Shown: piece after piece, positions 1 to 7,362 of the stretch
How positions within the stretch are numbered: position 1 is the stretch's first letter
How the letters are laid out: the number at the start of each line of letters is the position of its first letter
NCBI GenBank assembly: GCA_964636895.1
Contig: CAZWUW010000028.1
Span: 1-32,381, forward strand
Source: CAZWUW01 sp964636895
GTDB lineage: Bacteria; Bacillota; Thermincolia; Thermincolales; CAZWUW01
DNA: 32,381 nucleotides
Direction: 5' to 3'
Translations under genes and position numbers: made by a program
Notes under the pieces: model-generated
What the model saw: only the letters and a program-made list of their open reading frames with translations
What the model was told of the DNA's origin: nothing
The model's database searches: none

Positions 1-102
1 CGTAGCCCGCAGGACAGCTTCTTTATCAATTAGCATGGCGCCCAGAACCGACTGTTCGGCATCCAGATTCTGGGGCGGGATTTTTTCCAGCGGCATACTC
101 AT
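1..102 (-). CDS. dnaB: Replicative DNA helicase DnaB, N-terminal fragment (runs off the window)
   Basis: The first 34 codons of a minus-strand gene cut by the window edge. The start ATG at 102 is preceded by a GGAGG ribosome binding site; a second in-frame ATG lies two codons later. The peptide contains PPQNLDAEQSVLGAML, the typical N-terminal signature of DnaB-family hexameric replicative helicases, where PPxxxEAEQxVLGxxL opens the N-terminal domain. It lies 22 bp after lonC and probably belongs to the same transcription unit, the usual rplI-lonC-dnaB neighbourhood of Desulfotomaculum-type Firmicutes. The Walker motifs are outside the window, so the family call rests only on the N-terminal motif and the context. 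Confidence 0.85.
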   Translation of the reverse strand, partial: MSMPLEKIPPQNLDAEQSVLGAMLIDKEAVLRAT

Positions 103-124
103 ACCGATACCTCCGAATAGCTGC

Positions 125-2077
125 TTAACCTACCTGAACCTGCTCTTCCACCGGGGCCAGGACAAACTCAAGCACTTCTTCAATGGTGCCGGCCAACCTA
201 ACTTCAATACCCTTCAGGTCAACAGGCACATCCTTTTCATTTTCTTTGGGCACTACCACGACTTTCATACCGGCTTGCTTGGCACCATAGATTTTTTCAA
301 ACACGCCGCCCACAGCTTTTACCTTACCCTGAATGGAAATTTCACCGGTTAAAGCCATGTCCTGGCGCAATGGCCGGCCTTGCATGGCACTGATAACAGC
401 CGTCAATATCGCGGTACCGGCGGACGGGCCGTCAATCCGACCACCGCCGACAATGTTGACGTGAATGTCATAATTGCTGATATCTTCGCCGGTAAGTTTT
501 CTAATCACCGAAGCAGCATTAAACACCGAATCTTTGGCCATGCTGCCGGCAGTATCGTTAAAACGGAGGCTGCCCTTGCCTGCAGAGCGGGCAGGAAAGG
601 TTACCGCCTCAATTTCCAGCACTGAACCCACAAAGCCCAGTACCCCGAGACCAAAAACCTTGCCCACCTCTACGGTGGTGGTGCCTTTTTGGGTTACATG
701 CGGCGATAGCCGGCTAACCTGTACTACCTCCAGAATTTCCTGGCTCCCAACCTTAATCCTGCCGCCAGGTTCTTTTACCTCCCGCCGCTTAAACAAAGCC
801 GTCCCATAGGCGTCTGCCAGGATATTAATGGCTTTACGGCCTTCAATGGTATATTCGCTGATCATCTCCGGGCCTTTTTTGTCCAGGTTGATATCTAGCT
901 TTTTCGCTGCCTTAGTAATAATTTGCTTTATATCTTTTGGGGTAAGGGGTTCAAAATAAACCTCCGCGCACCGGGAACGAATAGCCGGGTTAATGTCACC
1001 AGGTTCTCTGGTGGTAGCACCAATGAGAATAAAATCTGCCGGCGCGCCTTCCTCAAAAATCTTTTTGATGTACTGGGGGATATTGGGGTCATGCGGGTCG
1101 TAATAAGCTGAATCAAAAGATACGCGCTTGTCCTCGAGCACTTTGAGCAGCTTGTTTTGCAGCATCGGATCAAGTTCGCCGATTTCGTCAATAAACAGCA
1201 CGCCGCCATGGGCATCAGTGACCAGTCCCAGCTTCGGCTCCGGCACACCGGAATCCGCCAGGTCCCGGCGGGCACCCTGATAAATAGGGTCATGCACCGA
1301 ACCGAGCAGCGGGTTGGTCACATCACGCGGATCCCAACGCAAAGTAGTGCCGTCCACTTCCACAAAAGGAGCATCCTCGGCAAATGGCGCACCGGCAATC
1401 CGCTTAACTGCTTTAAGGGCGATGCGCGCTGCAGTGGTCTTGCCGACCCCGGGCGGGCCGTAAAGAATGATGTGCTGGGGGAAGGGAGAAGCAATTTTGG
1501 CTACCAGTGACTTAATCGCCCGCTCCTGGCCCACCACTTCATCAAAATTTTGCGGCCGCAGGGTTTCCATGGCCGACTTGGCCAATTTCTTTTGTTCCAA
1601 TTTTTCCAGAATCGCCAGTTTTTTTAAGGTTTGCGCGTTTTCCGGACCGGTCGTTTCCCGAACAATCTGCATTTTGATTTCTTTGACATAATCTTCATGC
1701 CGTTGCTGCATGCGCTCGGCAATCTTTTTTTCCAGCTTGTCCTCAACAGATTTACGGGCAATAACATCGGCCAGTTCTTCCTCAATTTTATCGATAATAT
1801 CCGGTATTTCTTCCATAACCGGTACTTTATCAATGGTCGGATCCTCGAAAACAATCCGCTCTAAAGCCAACACCCGCTCGCCCAACGCTTCGGAGCGCAT
1901 CAGGTTCAGCGCCTCCAATTTGCTGGCCTTTAGCACAATTTTGTCGGTGCCAAAAAGGTTGGTTAACAGGCCAAAAATCGCGGCTACCTGGCGCTTAGTC
2001 TGCTCTGTTTCATTAAATTTCTCGGCCAGGTCCGGTTTCTCACTCCGGTTGATGAATTTATCCAAAAAACCTTTCAT
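125..2077 (-). CDS. lonC: Lon-family ATP-dependent serine protease, LonC type
   Basis: A 650-residue AAA+ protease. Residues 1-180 form a helical, partly coiled N-terminal region in place of the LAN domain of classical LonA. Walker A is GPPGVGKTT (207-215) and Walker B is GGVLFIDEIGELDP (about 291-304). The C-terminal protease domain carries the Lon catalytic dyad: Ser552 in DGPSAGTA and Lys595 in the VKAVGGVFEKIYGAK stretch. The size and layout fit the LonC subfamily, which resembles forespore LonB and is restricted to some endospore formers, so a role in proteolysis during sporulation is likely (family knowledge). The ATG start has an AAAGGGGA ribosome binding site. It sits between rplI and dnaB with short gaps, so co-transcription is probable. 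Intact, no anomalies seen. Confidence 0.9.
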   Translation of the reverse strand: MKGFLDKFINRSEKPDLAEKFNETEQTKRQVAAIFGLLTNLFGTDKIVLKASKLEALNLMRSEALGERVLALERIVFEDPTIDKVPVMEEIPDIIDKIEEELADVIARKSVEDKLEKKIAERMQQRHEDYVKEIKMQIVRETTGPENAQTLKKLAILEKLEQKKLAKSAMETLRPQNFDEVVGQERAIKSLVAKIASPFPQHIILYGPPGVGKTTAARIALKAVKRIAGAPFAEDAPFVEVDGTTLRWDPRDVTNPLLGSVHDPIYQGARRDLADSGVPEPKLGLVTDAHGGVLFIDEIGELDPMLQNKLLKVLEDKRVSFDSAYYDPHDPNIPQYIKKIFEEGAPADFILIGATTREPGDINPAIRSRCAEVYFEPLTPKDIKQIITKAAKKLDINLDKKGPEMISEYTIEGRKAINILADAYGTALFKRREVKEPGGRIKVGSQEILEVVQVSRLSPHVTQKGTTTVEVGKVFGLGVLGFVGSVLEIEAVTFPARSAGKGSLRFNDTAGSMAKDSVFNAASVIRKLTGEDISNYDIHVNIVGGGRIDGPSAGTAILTAVISAMQGRPLRQDMALTGEISIQGKVKAVGGVFEKIYGAKQAGMKVVVVPKENEKDVPVDLKGIEVRLAGTIEEVLEFVLAPVEEQVQVG

Positions 2078-2090
2078 CTTGTTCCCCTTT

Positions 2091-2537
2091 CTATTCTTGC
2101 ACCACTTGCAACCTGAGTTGGGCCTGAACCTCCGGGTGTAGTTTTACGATAACTGAATACGTACCAAGGGATTTGACAGCACCGTCAATTTCTACTTTCT
2201 TTTTATCCACGCTGATTTTATGCGTCGAAGCCAGTTCTGCGACCACATCCTTGCTGGTGACAGACCCAAACAGCCGGCCGCCCTCGCCAACTTTTGTAGT
2301 TATCTGCACGACAATGCTCTCCAGCTTTTGGGCCATGGCCTGGGCCTCCTGAAGGATGGCCGTTTTTTTCCGGTCCTCCGCTTCTTTTATATGTTGAAGG
2401 TTTTTGAGATTACCACCGGTTGCTTCCGCCGCCAGTTTTCTGGAAAAAAGATAGTTGCGGGCATAACCTTCGGCCACTTCGATAACGGCGCCCTTCTGTC
2501 CTAGTTTTTTGACGTCCTGCAGCAATATTACTTTCAT
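2091..2537 (-). CDS. rplI: 50S ribosomal protein L9
   Basis: A 148-residue protein of normal L9 length. The N-terminal domain begins MKVILLQDVKKLGQKG and continues VAEGYARNYL, the L9 signature that binds 23S rRNA. A central helix of about 35 residues rich in E, K and A links to the C-terminal domain. The ATG follows the stop codon of the upstream yybS gene directly (TAA then ATG), and the AAGGAGG ribosome binding site lies inside the end of yybS, so translation is coupled. It is followed by lonC 13 bp downstream. Confidence 0.97.
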   Translation of the reverse strand: MKVILLQDVKKLGQKGAVIEVAEGYARNYLFSRKLAAEATGGNLKNLQHIKEAEDRKKTAILQEAQAMAQKLESIVVQITTKVGEGGRLFGSVTSKDVVAELASTHKISVDKKKVEIDGAVKSLGTYSVIVKLHPEVQAQLRLQVVQE

Positions 2538-3536
2538 TTAGGAACCTCCTTGTGAGTCCTGTGCCTTACTCCTGGCACGGAATGCGACCAGGGGATCAAA
2601 AAAGCCGATTACAGTCAATAGCAGCACCGTACCTATATAATTTATCACAGCGACTATAATAAACAATGTTTTTAACCACCCAGGCATCGTCCACCGGCGG
2701 AAAAAGTATACGCCTACCGCTAATCCAATAATAAAGAAAATCGGCGCACAAATAAAGACAATATTTTTTCCAACGGTCGCAAGAACTGGTATTCTGTAGT
2801 GATCACCGACCAAGGTCAGCAATAATCCGGAAATAACAACCCAGGATGCATACCATGGCAAGTGCCATTCACGGAATGCCGGCAGCCGAAAATTACCAAA
2901 ACCAAGACGTTCTATCACCCGGGTAGCCACAAAGTAGGTCAACGCGGCTTTAATAGCGGCCACAAGAACAAAAAATCCCGGAATAAGCAGTTTGGTCAGC
3001 CTGACGGAGCTTTCAAAAATTTCTTTTAAGGCCGCCTCATCCAGGCCTTGTTTAGCGTAAAATGACAACATGCCGGTTTTTTTGTAAAATTCAAAGAGCT
3101 CCCGGCTCTGACGGTTTATTTCCTCAACCAGTGTAAAGGCAGCCGGCTGCATATACAAAAACAGGCCAAACACTACAGCTTCGGCAATTACGGTAACAGC
3201 CACCCCGGTAAGCAGAATCCGGCCGGGGGAGACCCTTTTTTTAAACATGATACCGAAGGTCACGGCTACCGGGGCCAACTGCAGGAAAAGCAGCCCGGCC
3301 ATCACCGGTTCAGTAAACATCAGTGTCAAAATACCGGCCACAGCCAGCGACATAAATCCAATCCTGCGGTCATGCCGCAGAAAAACAATGATTATAGGTA
3401 TACCCCATAAAAAATCAGCAAAAAAACTGGTTAACGGAAAAAACAGCGACATCATCCCGAATACTGCCGTGATAGCCGCCAAGAGCGCGCCCTCGGCCAA
3501 AGGCCGGAGCTTTTGCTGCTGAAGCAATAATTTCAC
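2538..3536 (-). CDS. yybS: YybS-family (DUF2232) integral membrane protein
   Basis: A 332-residue very hydrophobic protein with about eight predicted transmembrane segments in two blocks (roughly residues 15-130 and 180-320), separated by a hydrophilic stretch around 135-175. Position between rpsR and rplI plus topology match the DUF2232/YybS family, which keeps this place in many Firmicutes; its function is unknown, though an S-component-like transport role has been suggested. The GTG at 3536 overlaps the stop of the MazG-like gene by four bases (GTGA), a classic coupling overlap. A TTG three codons downstream has better spacing to the AGAGG site, so the true start may be 3527. The stop codon abuts the rplI start. 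Confidence 0.85.
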   Translation of the reverse strand: MKLLLQQQKLRPLAEGALLAAITAVFGMMSLFFPLTSFFADFLWGIPIIIVFLRHDRRIGFMSLAVAGILTLMFTEPVMAGLLFLQLAPVAVTFGIMFKKRVSPGRILLTGVAVTVIAEAVVFGLFLYMQPAAFTLVEEINRQSRELFEFYKKTGMLSFYAKQGLDEAALKEIFESSVRLTKLLIPGFFVLVAAIKAALTYFVATRVIERLGFGNFRLPAFREWHLPWYASWVVISGLLLTLVGDHYRIPVLATVGKNIVFICAPIFFIIGLAVGVYFFRRWTMPGWLKTLFIIVAVINYIGTVLLLTVIGFFDPLVAFRARSKAQDSQGGS

Positions 3537-3850
3537 CTCTTCTTGTCGCTGAAATATTTCAACATCGCGGTCAGGTCACCATACCATTGCTCTACTTCAT
3601 GGCCTTCCCGGACGGTGCTGCGCAGTTTACTCTCAATCTGGATATCCAGTTGGGCAAAGTTAATGCCCAACCGCCTGGCCAGCACATAAGTCATAATCAC
3701 AATCCCAGCCAGGGCTTCGCGCATTACTTCCTCACTGCCCCTAAGCATTGCTTTAAAAAGAGCAGCCACCGAACTCAGTAGTTCGGATTTAAGCCATTCG
3801 ATGATGCGGATGTTTTTGGCTATATCTATACCCTGATTTGGCGGAGCCAT
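3533..3850 (-). CDS. MazG-like family protein
   Basis: A 105-residue all-helical protein. The core reads DIAKNIRIIEWLKSELL, then a run with repeated Ala/Leu/Glu and an ARRLGIN turn, matching the small MazG-like family found beside rpsR/yybS in spore-forming Firmicutes; a house-cleaning nucleotide pyrophosphatase activity is possible but unproven. I place the start at the ATG at 3850 because it has a GGGAGG site seven bases upstream. The open frame extends to 4051, but that extension crosses the rpsR terminator and has no family similarity. The stop overlaps the yybS start by four bases. Confidence 0.75.
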   Translation of the reverse strand: MAPPNQGIDIAKNIRIIEWLKSELLSSVAALFKAMLRGSEEVMREALAGIVIMTYVLARRLGINFAQLDIQIESKLRSTVREGHEVEQWYGDLTAMLKYFSDKKR

Positions 3851-3989
3851 AAAAAAAACCTCCCGGTATCCACAAATGTCCTTACTATAATTCTGCAGAG
3901 TAAAGCATTTTTCCTCCTGAGCGATTAAATCAATTTTGTCCAGGTCAGGAAGGAAAAAACTGCCTAGTAAGGGTGGCGATTGCCACAAG

Positions 3990-4031
3990 CAGACAAAACC
4001 CGGAGGTAAAATAGCATTCCCTCCGGGTTTT
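3990..4031 (-). terminator. Rho-independent terminator after rpsR
   Basis: A perfect 12-bp inverted repeat, AAAACCCGGAGG at 3995-4006 and CCTCCGGGTTTT at 4020-4031, with a 13-base loop. On the minus strand it ends with TTTT inside the stem followed by GTCTG. It lies just past the rpsR stop and separates the ribosomal operon from the mazG-like operon. Its symmetry means it could act in both directions. Confidence 0.8.
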
Positions 4032-4059
4032 AGTTTGCCTTTTTTAGGCACAAACTAAC

Positions 4060-4290
4060 TTATTCAGATGTAAATGGCAGCAATGCCATATGACGTGCCC
4101 TCTTAATAGCAATGGTCAACTGGCGCTGATGTTTGGCGCAGTTGCCAGAAATCCGCCTAGGCAGAATCTTGCCCCGCTCGGTTATGTACTTGCGGAGCTT
4201 GCCGGCTTCTTTGTAATCAATGGCTTCCACCTTGTCTATGCAATAGGAGCAGACCCGTTTCCGGGGCCGCCGCCCGCGTTCGCGCTTCAT
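4060..4290 (-). CDS. rpsR: 30S ribosomal protein S18
   Basis: A 76-residue basic protein of normal S18 length. The S18 signature is clear: YKEAGKLRKYITERGKILPRR, then NCAKHQRQL and IKRARHMALLP. It carries a CSYC pair at residues 14-17 and a later CAKH, a C-x2-C ... C-x2-H arrangement that looks like the zinc-binding (C+) form of S18, so a zinc-regulated paralogue may exist elsewhere (inference). The AGGAGG ribosome binding site is well placed. It follows ssb by 17 bp in the conserved rpsF-ssb-rpsR operon. Confidence 0.97.
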   Translation of the reverse strand: MKRERGRRPRKRVCSYCIDKVEAIDYKEAGKLRKYITERGKILPRRISGNCAKHQRQLTIAIKRARHMALLPFTSE

Positions 4291-4307
4291 GTTATCCCTC
4301 CTGTTTC

Positions 4308-4712
4308 TTAAAACGGAATATCGTCATCGGAAAAACTAATCTCACTACCTAAACTGTCGGGGTTTGTATAACCTGAGGTTTGTTCACCGGAACCCTTGGG
4401 GCTTAGGAATCTTACCGTGTCCGCCACCACTTCGGTAACCCAACGGCGCTGACCGTCCTGCCCGTCAAAAGTGCGAATCTGCAACCGGCCGTCTACTGCG
4501 GCCAGTTTACCTTTGGACAGGTAGTTGGCACAGTTCTCAGCCTGCTGACCCCAGACCACGATGTTAATAAAATCCGCTTCCCGTTCCCCCTGCTGGTTTT
4601 TAAAAGGCCGGTCAACGGCCAAAGTAAAGCCGGCGACGGCTTTGCCGTTTGGTGTATAACGCAGCTCGGGGTCTTTGGTTAAGCGACCGATAAGCACAAT
4701 CCGGTTTAACAT
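4308..4712 (-). CDS. ssb: Single-stranded DNA-binding protein
   Basis: A 134-residue SSB. The OB fold starts MLNRIVLIGRLTKDPELRYTP and continues through the FTLAVDRP and WGQQAENCANYLSKG strands. The acidic tail ends DDDIPF, the tip that recruits replication and repair partners. I chose the ATG at 4712: the alternative GTG at 4724 lies within the AGGTGG ribosome binding site itself. It is the middle gene of rpsF-ssb-rpsR. No anomalies. Confidence 0.96.
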   Translation of the reverse strand: MLNRIVLIGRLTKDPELRYTPNGKAVAGFTLAVDRPFKNQQGEREADFINIVVWGQQAENCANYLSKGKLAAVDGRLQIRTFDGQDGQRRWVTEVVADTVRFLSPKGSGEQTSGYTNPDSLGSEISFSDDDIPF

Positions 4713-4747
4713 TAAAAACACCACCTAGCGTTTTATCTGTCCGCAAA

Positions 4748-5035
4748 TTAATCTTCTTCCCGCAGGATCATGTGCTTTATAACTTCATCAGTAATCTTGA
4801 AGACCCGGTCAAGTTCATGGACAACTTCCGGGGGGCCATTAACGATCATCAAGACATAAAAACCATCACGTTTACGCTTAATTTCGTAAGCTAACCGGCG
4901 CTTACCCCACTTGTCCAGTTTGACGAGTTCGCCGCCGTTCTTCTCTATAATGCCCTTGAACTTTTCCATCACGGCAGTGGTTTGTTCTTCGTCCAGTTCA
5001 GAATTAATGATGTACATTATCTCGTATGCTCGCAC
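4748..5035 (-). CDS. rpsF: 30S ribosomal protein S6
   Basis: A 95-residue S6 protein, opening MRAYEIMYIINSELDEEQ and carrying the WGKRRLAYEIKRKRDGFYV segment typical of the family. It starts with GTG at 5035, nine bases after a strong AGGAGG site. As first gene of the rpsF-ssb-rpsR operon, it follows a consensus sigma-A promoter (5123-5151) with a leader of about 80 bases. Confidence 0.97.
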   Translation of the reverse strand: MRAYEIMYIINSELDEEQTTAVMEKFKGIIEKNGGELVKLDKWGKRRLAYEIKRKRDGFYVLMIVNGPPEVVHELDRVFKITDEVIKHMILREED

Positions 5036-5122
5036 AACTGTTCACCTCCTCCCCTTGGACTAAACGGCCCTACCTCACAGGTAGAGCAGGGATGTAACAA
5101 GACTCTTTAGTCTCGATTTAAT

Positions 5123-5151
5123 ATTATAGCATGAATGCCAACCCGATGCAA
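5123..5151 (-). promoter_or_regulatory. Sigma-A promoter of rpsF-ssb-rpsR
   Basis: On the minus strand a perfect -10 TATAAT (5123-5128) with an extended TG motif (TGCTATAAT) lies 17 bases after a weak -35 TTGCAT (5146-5151). The predicted leader contains a small hairpin (AGACT-AAAG-AGTCT) near its 5' end. Confidence 0.7.
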
Positions 5152-5192
5152 GGAAATGTTGGCAAGCGCCGACGCTGGGCGCATGAAAAGGA

Positions 5193-5220
5193 GGCTTGTG
5201 CGCTACGCGCGCTCCAAGCC
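5193..5220 (-). terminator. Probable terminator at the end of the SsuA/SsuC-like operon
   Basis: On the minus strand GGCTTG ... CAAGCC pairs around an inner GCGC-rich stem and is followed by TCCTTTT. The hairpin overlaps the stop codon of the permease gene and would end this transcription unit before the rpsF promoter. The T-run is short, so confidence is moderate. Confidence 0.4.
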
Positions 5221-5961
5221 CCATTTTCTCCTTACCCGGAACTCCAGGTTACTGAATATAAACTTATCAATAATCACGCCCAGTAAGGCGATAATAATCA
5301 TTACGGAAATAACCATACTCATATCATTTAAATCCCGGCCAAACATGAGCACCTGACCCAGACCCACACCGGACGATAACAGTTCCCCGGCCATGAGCGC
5401 GCGCCAGGCAAACGCCCAGGCCAGTTTCATGCCGGTTATTACGGTAGGCAGGGCAGCCGGCAACAGCACATCGGTGTATACCCGCCATCCCCGTGCCCCC
5501 ATAGTACGGGCGGCCCTTATGAATAGCGGCGGCACATTGCGGACACCGGCTTCGGTGGCGGTGGTAATGGAAAAAGTTGCGCCAATCAGGATGATAAAAA
5601 TAATCGCTTCTTCTTTTAATCCAATCCAAAGCACCGCCAGCGGCAGCCAGCAAATACTGGGCAGCGGCTGAAGGCCGCAAACCAGTGTGCCGACTGTGTT
5701 TTTCAAAAGCTTTACCCGGGCAATCAGCACCCCCAGCGGCAGGCCTACTGCCAAAGCAATCAGATACCCCTTTGATATCCGCAGCATACTCGTATAAATG
5801 GCAATGAGTATTGATTTGTCGGCAACCCCCTGCTTAAGCGTTTCCAGCACCTCAAAGGGAGATGGAAACAGATATGCTTCTTTGATGCCCATTTTATACA
5901 GGAGCTGCCAGACTGCCAACAAACCCAAATAAAATATAATAGTCTGGATACGGTCAAGCAT
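5203..5961 (-). CDS. ABC transporter permease, SsuC/TauC (nitrate-sulfonate-taurine) type
   Basis: A 252-residue membrane protein with about six transmembrane helices. The cytoplasmic ABC-coupling loop has the EAA form typical of this family (AARTMGARGWRVYTDVLLPAALPTVITG split over about residues 148-176), and the PLPSICWLPLAVLWIGL segment is characteristic of SsuC/TauC/NrtB permeases. The ATG at 5961 has a GGAG site nine bases upstream. It follows a lipoprotein binding protein by 28 bp. No ATPase gene follows; the next gene is rpsF. The pair must borrow an ATPase, perhaps the one at 17479-18264. The substrate is probably a small organosulfur or similar anion (inference from context). Confidence 0.88.
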   Translation of the reverse strand: MLDRIQTIIFYLGLLAVWQLLYKMGIKEAYLFPSPFEVLETLKQGVADKSILIAIYTSMLRISKGYLIALAVGLPLGVLIARVKLLKNTVGTLVCGLQPLPSICWLPLAVLWIGLKEEAIIFIILIGATFSITTATEAGVRNVPPLFIRAARTMGARGWRVYTDVLLPAALPTVITGMKLAWAFAWRALMAGELLSSGVGLGQVLMFGRDLNDMSMVISVMIIIALLGVIIDKFIFSNLEFRVRRKWGLERA

Positions 5962-5989
5962 ACGTCTTCAACTCCGGTCTTTTCGGTCG

Positions 5990-7048
5990 TTATCTGATTT
6001 CACTCAAACCCTTTTCTTTTAACACTTTGTTTAACGGCACCATGTTTACCAGCCCGCTAATATCCGGAGTTTTCTTCAGATAACCGTTGGCCACGGATAT
6101 GCCAACAAACTCTTTGATGGAATCAGCTACAGGATCATAGGTCGTAGTCAGCCTGGCAAAAGAAGTGTCGAGTATTTCTTTGGACAAATCCTTTCTGGTT
6201 AACTCTTTTAACTGACCGTTTATTATGGTTTTGTTACGCTCAGGGTCTTTTAGTATCCGCTCGGTAAGATCTACATGTGCCTGCAGCCACTTTTCCACTA
6301 AGTCCGGGTGCGCTTTCAGAAACCCGGTGCGCACAATAACCACTGCGGTGGTATAGTTGCCCTGCCGCCAGACCTGATGCCAGTCAAGCAGCACTTTGCC
6401 GCCGGCTTTTTTCACCAGCCTGGCGCCCCACGGTTCCGGAACCAGCGCGGCATCCAGTTCCTTATTGGCAAAACCGGTTAGAATATCCGGATTTTCCACC
6501 TGCAGCACGTTCACGTTCCCGCCTTTTGCCACCGCTTTTAACCCGGCGTCACTGAGTACTTTGCGCAGGGATATATCCTGGGTGTTGCCATATTGCGGCA
6601 CTGCCACTTTTTTGCCGGCCAGGTCTTTAATGCTCCCGATTCCGCTATCTTCCCGCACCACCAGGACTGCACCGGCATTAGTAGCGCCGGCGATAATCTG
6701 CAATCCACCTTTGGACTTTACATAACCGTTGGTGGCCGGCACCGGCCCGATGTAGCCAAGGTCGATTTCCCCGGCCAACAGGGCTTCTATTTCTGCGGGA
6801 CCGGCATTAAACAGCTTGCGGTCAATAATAACATTGTCACCCAACGCTTGCTGAAAAGTTCCGTCAGCTAATCCAACCAAGGCCTGGGAATGAGTGATGT
6901 TGGGAAAATGGCCCACTTTAACGACGACCTTCCCGCCGGCTGTGCTGCCGGCTTTATCAGCCCTACTGCCACCGCAGCCGCCCGATATTAGCAGAACCGC
7001 CAGCAAACCTAACATTACCAGCATCGCCAGACCTTTTCTTTTTAACAA
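5990..7048 (-). CDS. SsuA/NMT1-like ABC transporter substrate-binding lipoprotein (binding protein 3)
   Basis: About 352 residues: a lipoprotein signal peptide with lipobox (LLISGGC), a low-complexity Gly/Ala/Ser linker, then a periplasmic-binding fold of the SsuA/THI5-NMT1 class. Diagnostic stretches are VGHFPNITHSQALVGLADG, the LGYIGPVPATNGY region and AALVPEPWGARL. Unlike binding proteins 1 and 2 it has no cysteine in the mature domain. A GTG at 7057 is also in frame, but it lies inside the AGAGGTG ribosome binding site; the TTG at 7048 has ideal spacing, so I prefer it. The gene is preceded by a yezD remnant and leader element A and followed by the permease at 5203-5961. Likely substrate is an alkanesulfonate or related organosulfur compound. 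Confidence 0.85.
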   Translation of the reverse strand: MLKRKGLAMLVMLGLLAVLLISGGCGGSRADKAGSTAGGKVVVKVGHFPNITHSQALVGLADGTFQQALGDNVIIDRKLFNAGPAEIEALLAGEIDLGYIGPVPATNGYVKSKGGLQIIAGATNAGAVLVVREDSGIGSIKDLAGKKVAVPQYGNTQDISLRKVLSDAGLKAVAKGGNVNVLQVENPDILTGFANKELDAALVPEPWGARLVKKAGGKVLLDWHQVWRQGNYTTAVVIVRTGFLKAHPDLVEKWLQAHVDLTERILKDPERNKTIINGQLKELTRKDLSKEILDTSFARLTTTYDPVADSIKEFVGISVANGYLKKTPDISGLVNMVPLNKVLKEKGLSEIR

Positions 7049-7083
7049 ATCTGTCACCTCTTTAATTCCTATAATACGCCTCC

Positions 7084-7152
7084 CTACAACAGGCGAATTT
7101 TTTCATTTGTATCAATTTGAATTACATGTGCATCCTGCACCACAATGGTTAC
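7084..7152 (-). pseudogene. yezD (DUF2292) remnant, C-terminal 22 codons only
   Basis: The minus strand reads VTIVVQDAHVIQIDTNEK and then IRLL before a TAG stop at 7084-7086. It matches the end of the intact YezD protein encoded at 22730-22903 (VTLVIQDGRVIQIDKNEK). Upstream in the same frame there is a TAG stop only two codons away, and the N-terminal half is missing. A good AAGGAGG ribosome binding site survives just upstream. It is therefore a truncated copy of yezD between leader element A and binding protein 3. Confidence 0.7.
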
Positions 7153-7195
7153 CGGCTATATTGGCACCTCCTTACAATTAGATTAGAAACAGAAA

Positions 7196-7270
7196 GAGGC
7201 CAAACAATCACCCGAATATGCAGCATAAGCAAGGTGATTAGCTTAGCCTCCAGGGTAGCTGGTCAACTAA
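7196..7270 (-). promoter_or_regulatory. Leader element A: YUGA/AGG RNA motif with overlapping terminator-like hairpin
   Basis: Minus-strand RNA: P1 TTAG (7267-7270) pairs with CTAA (7243-7246), internal loop TTGA (7263-7266) faces AGG (7247-7249), and P2 CCAG/CTGG closes a 5-base loop. The P1' strand and AGG also belong to a larger hairpin, GAGGC...AATCACC with GGTGATT...GCCTC (7196-7250), followed by TTTCTGTTTCT. The mutually exclusive pairing resembles a riboswitch expression platform. It lies upstream of the yezD remnant, binding protein 3 and permease. See copies B-F. Confidence 0.6.
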
Positions 7271-7362
7271 CACCAATCAATAACGTATTTCCGGCAACGC
7301 TCAGCTAGCTCCCCTCATTAAATACTATATACAGCCGCCGCCGCCCAGGTGACTGGTAATAT

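Noticed and set aside
3851..4051. N-terminal extension of the MazG-like protein
   Set aside because: It reads through the rpsR terminator and lacks a ribosome binding site; the ATG at 3850 has an ideal one. A seven-codon frame behind AGGAGG near 3908 was also seen but is too short to support.
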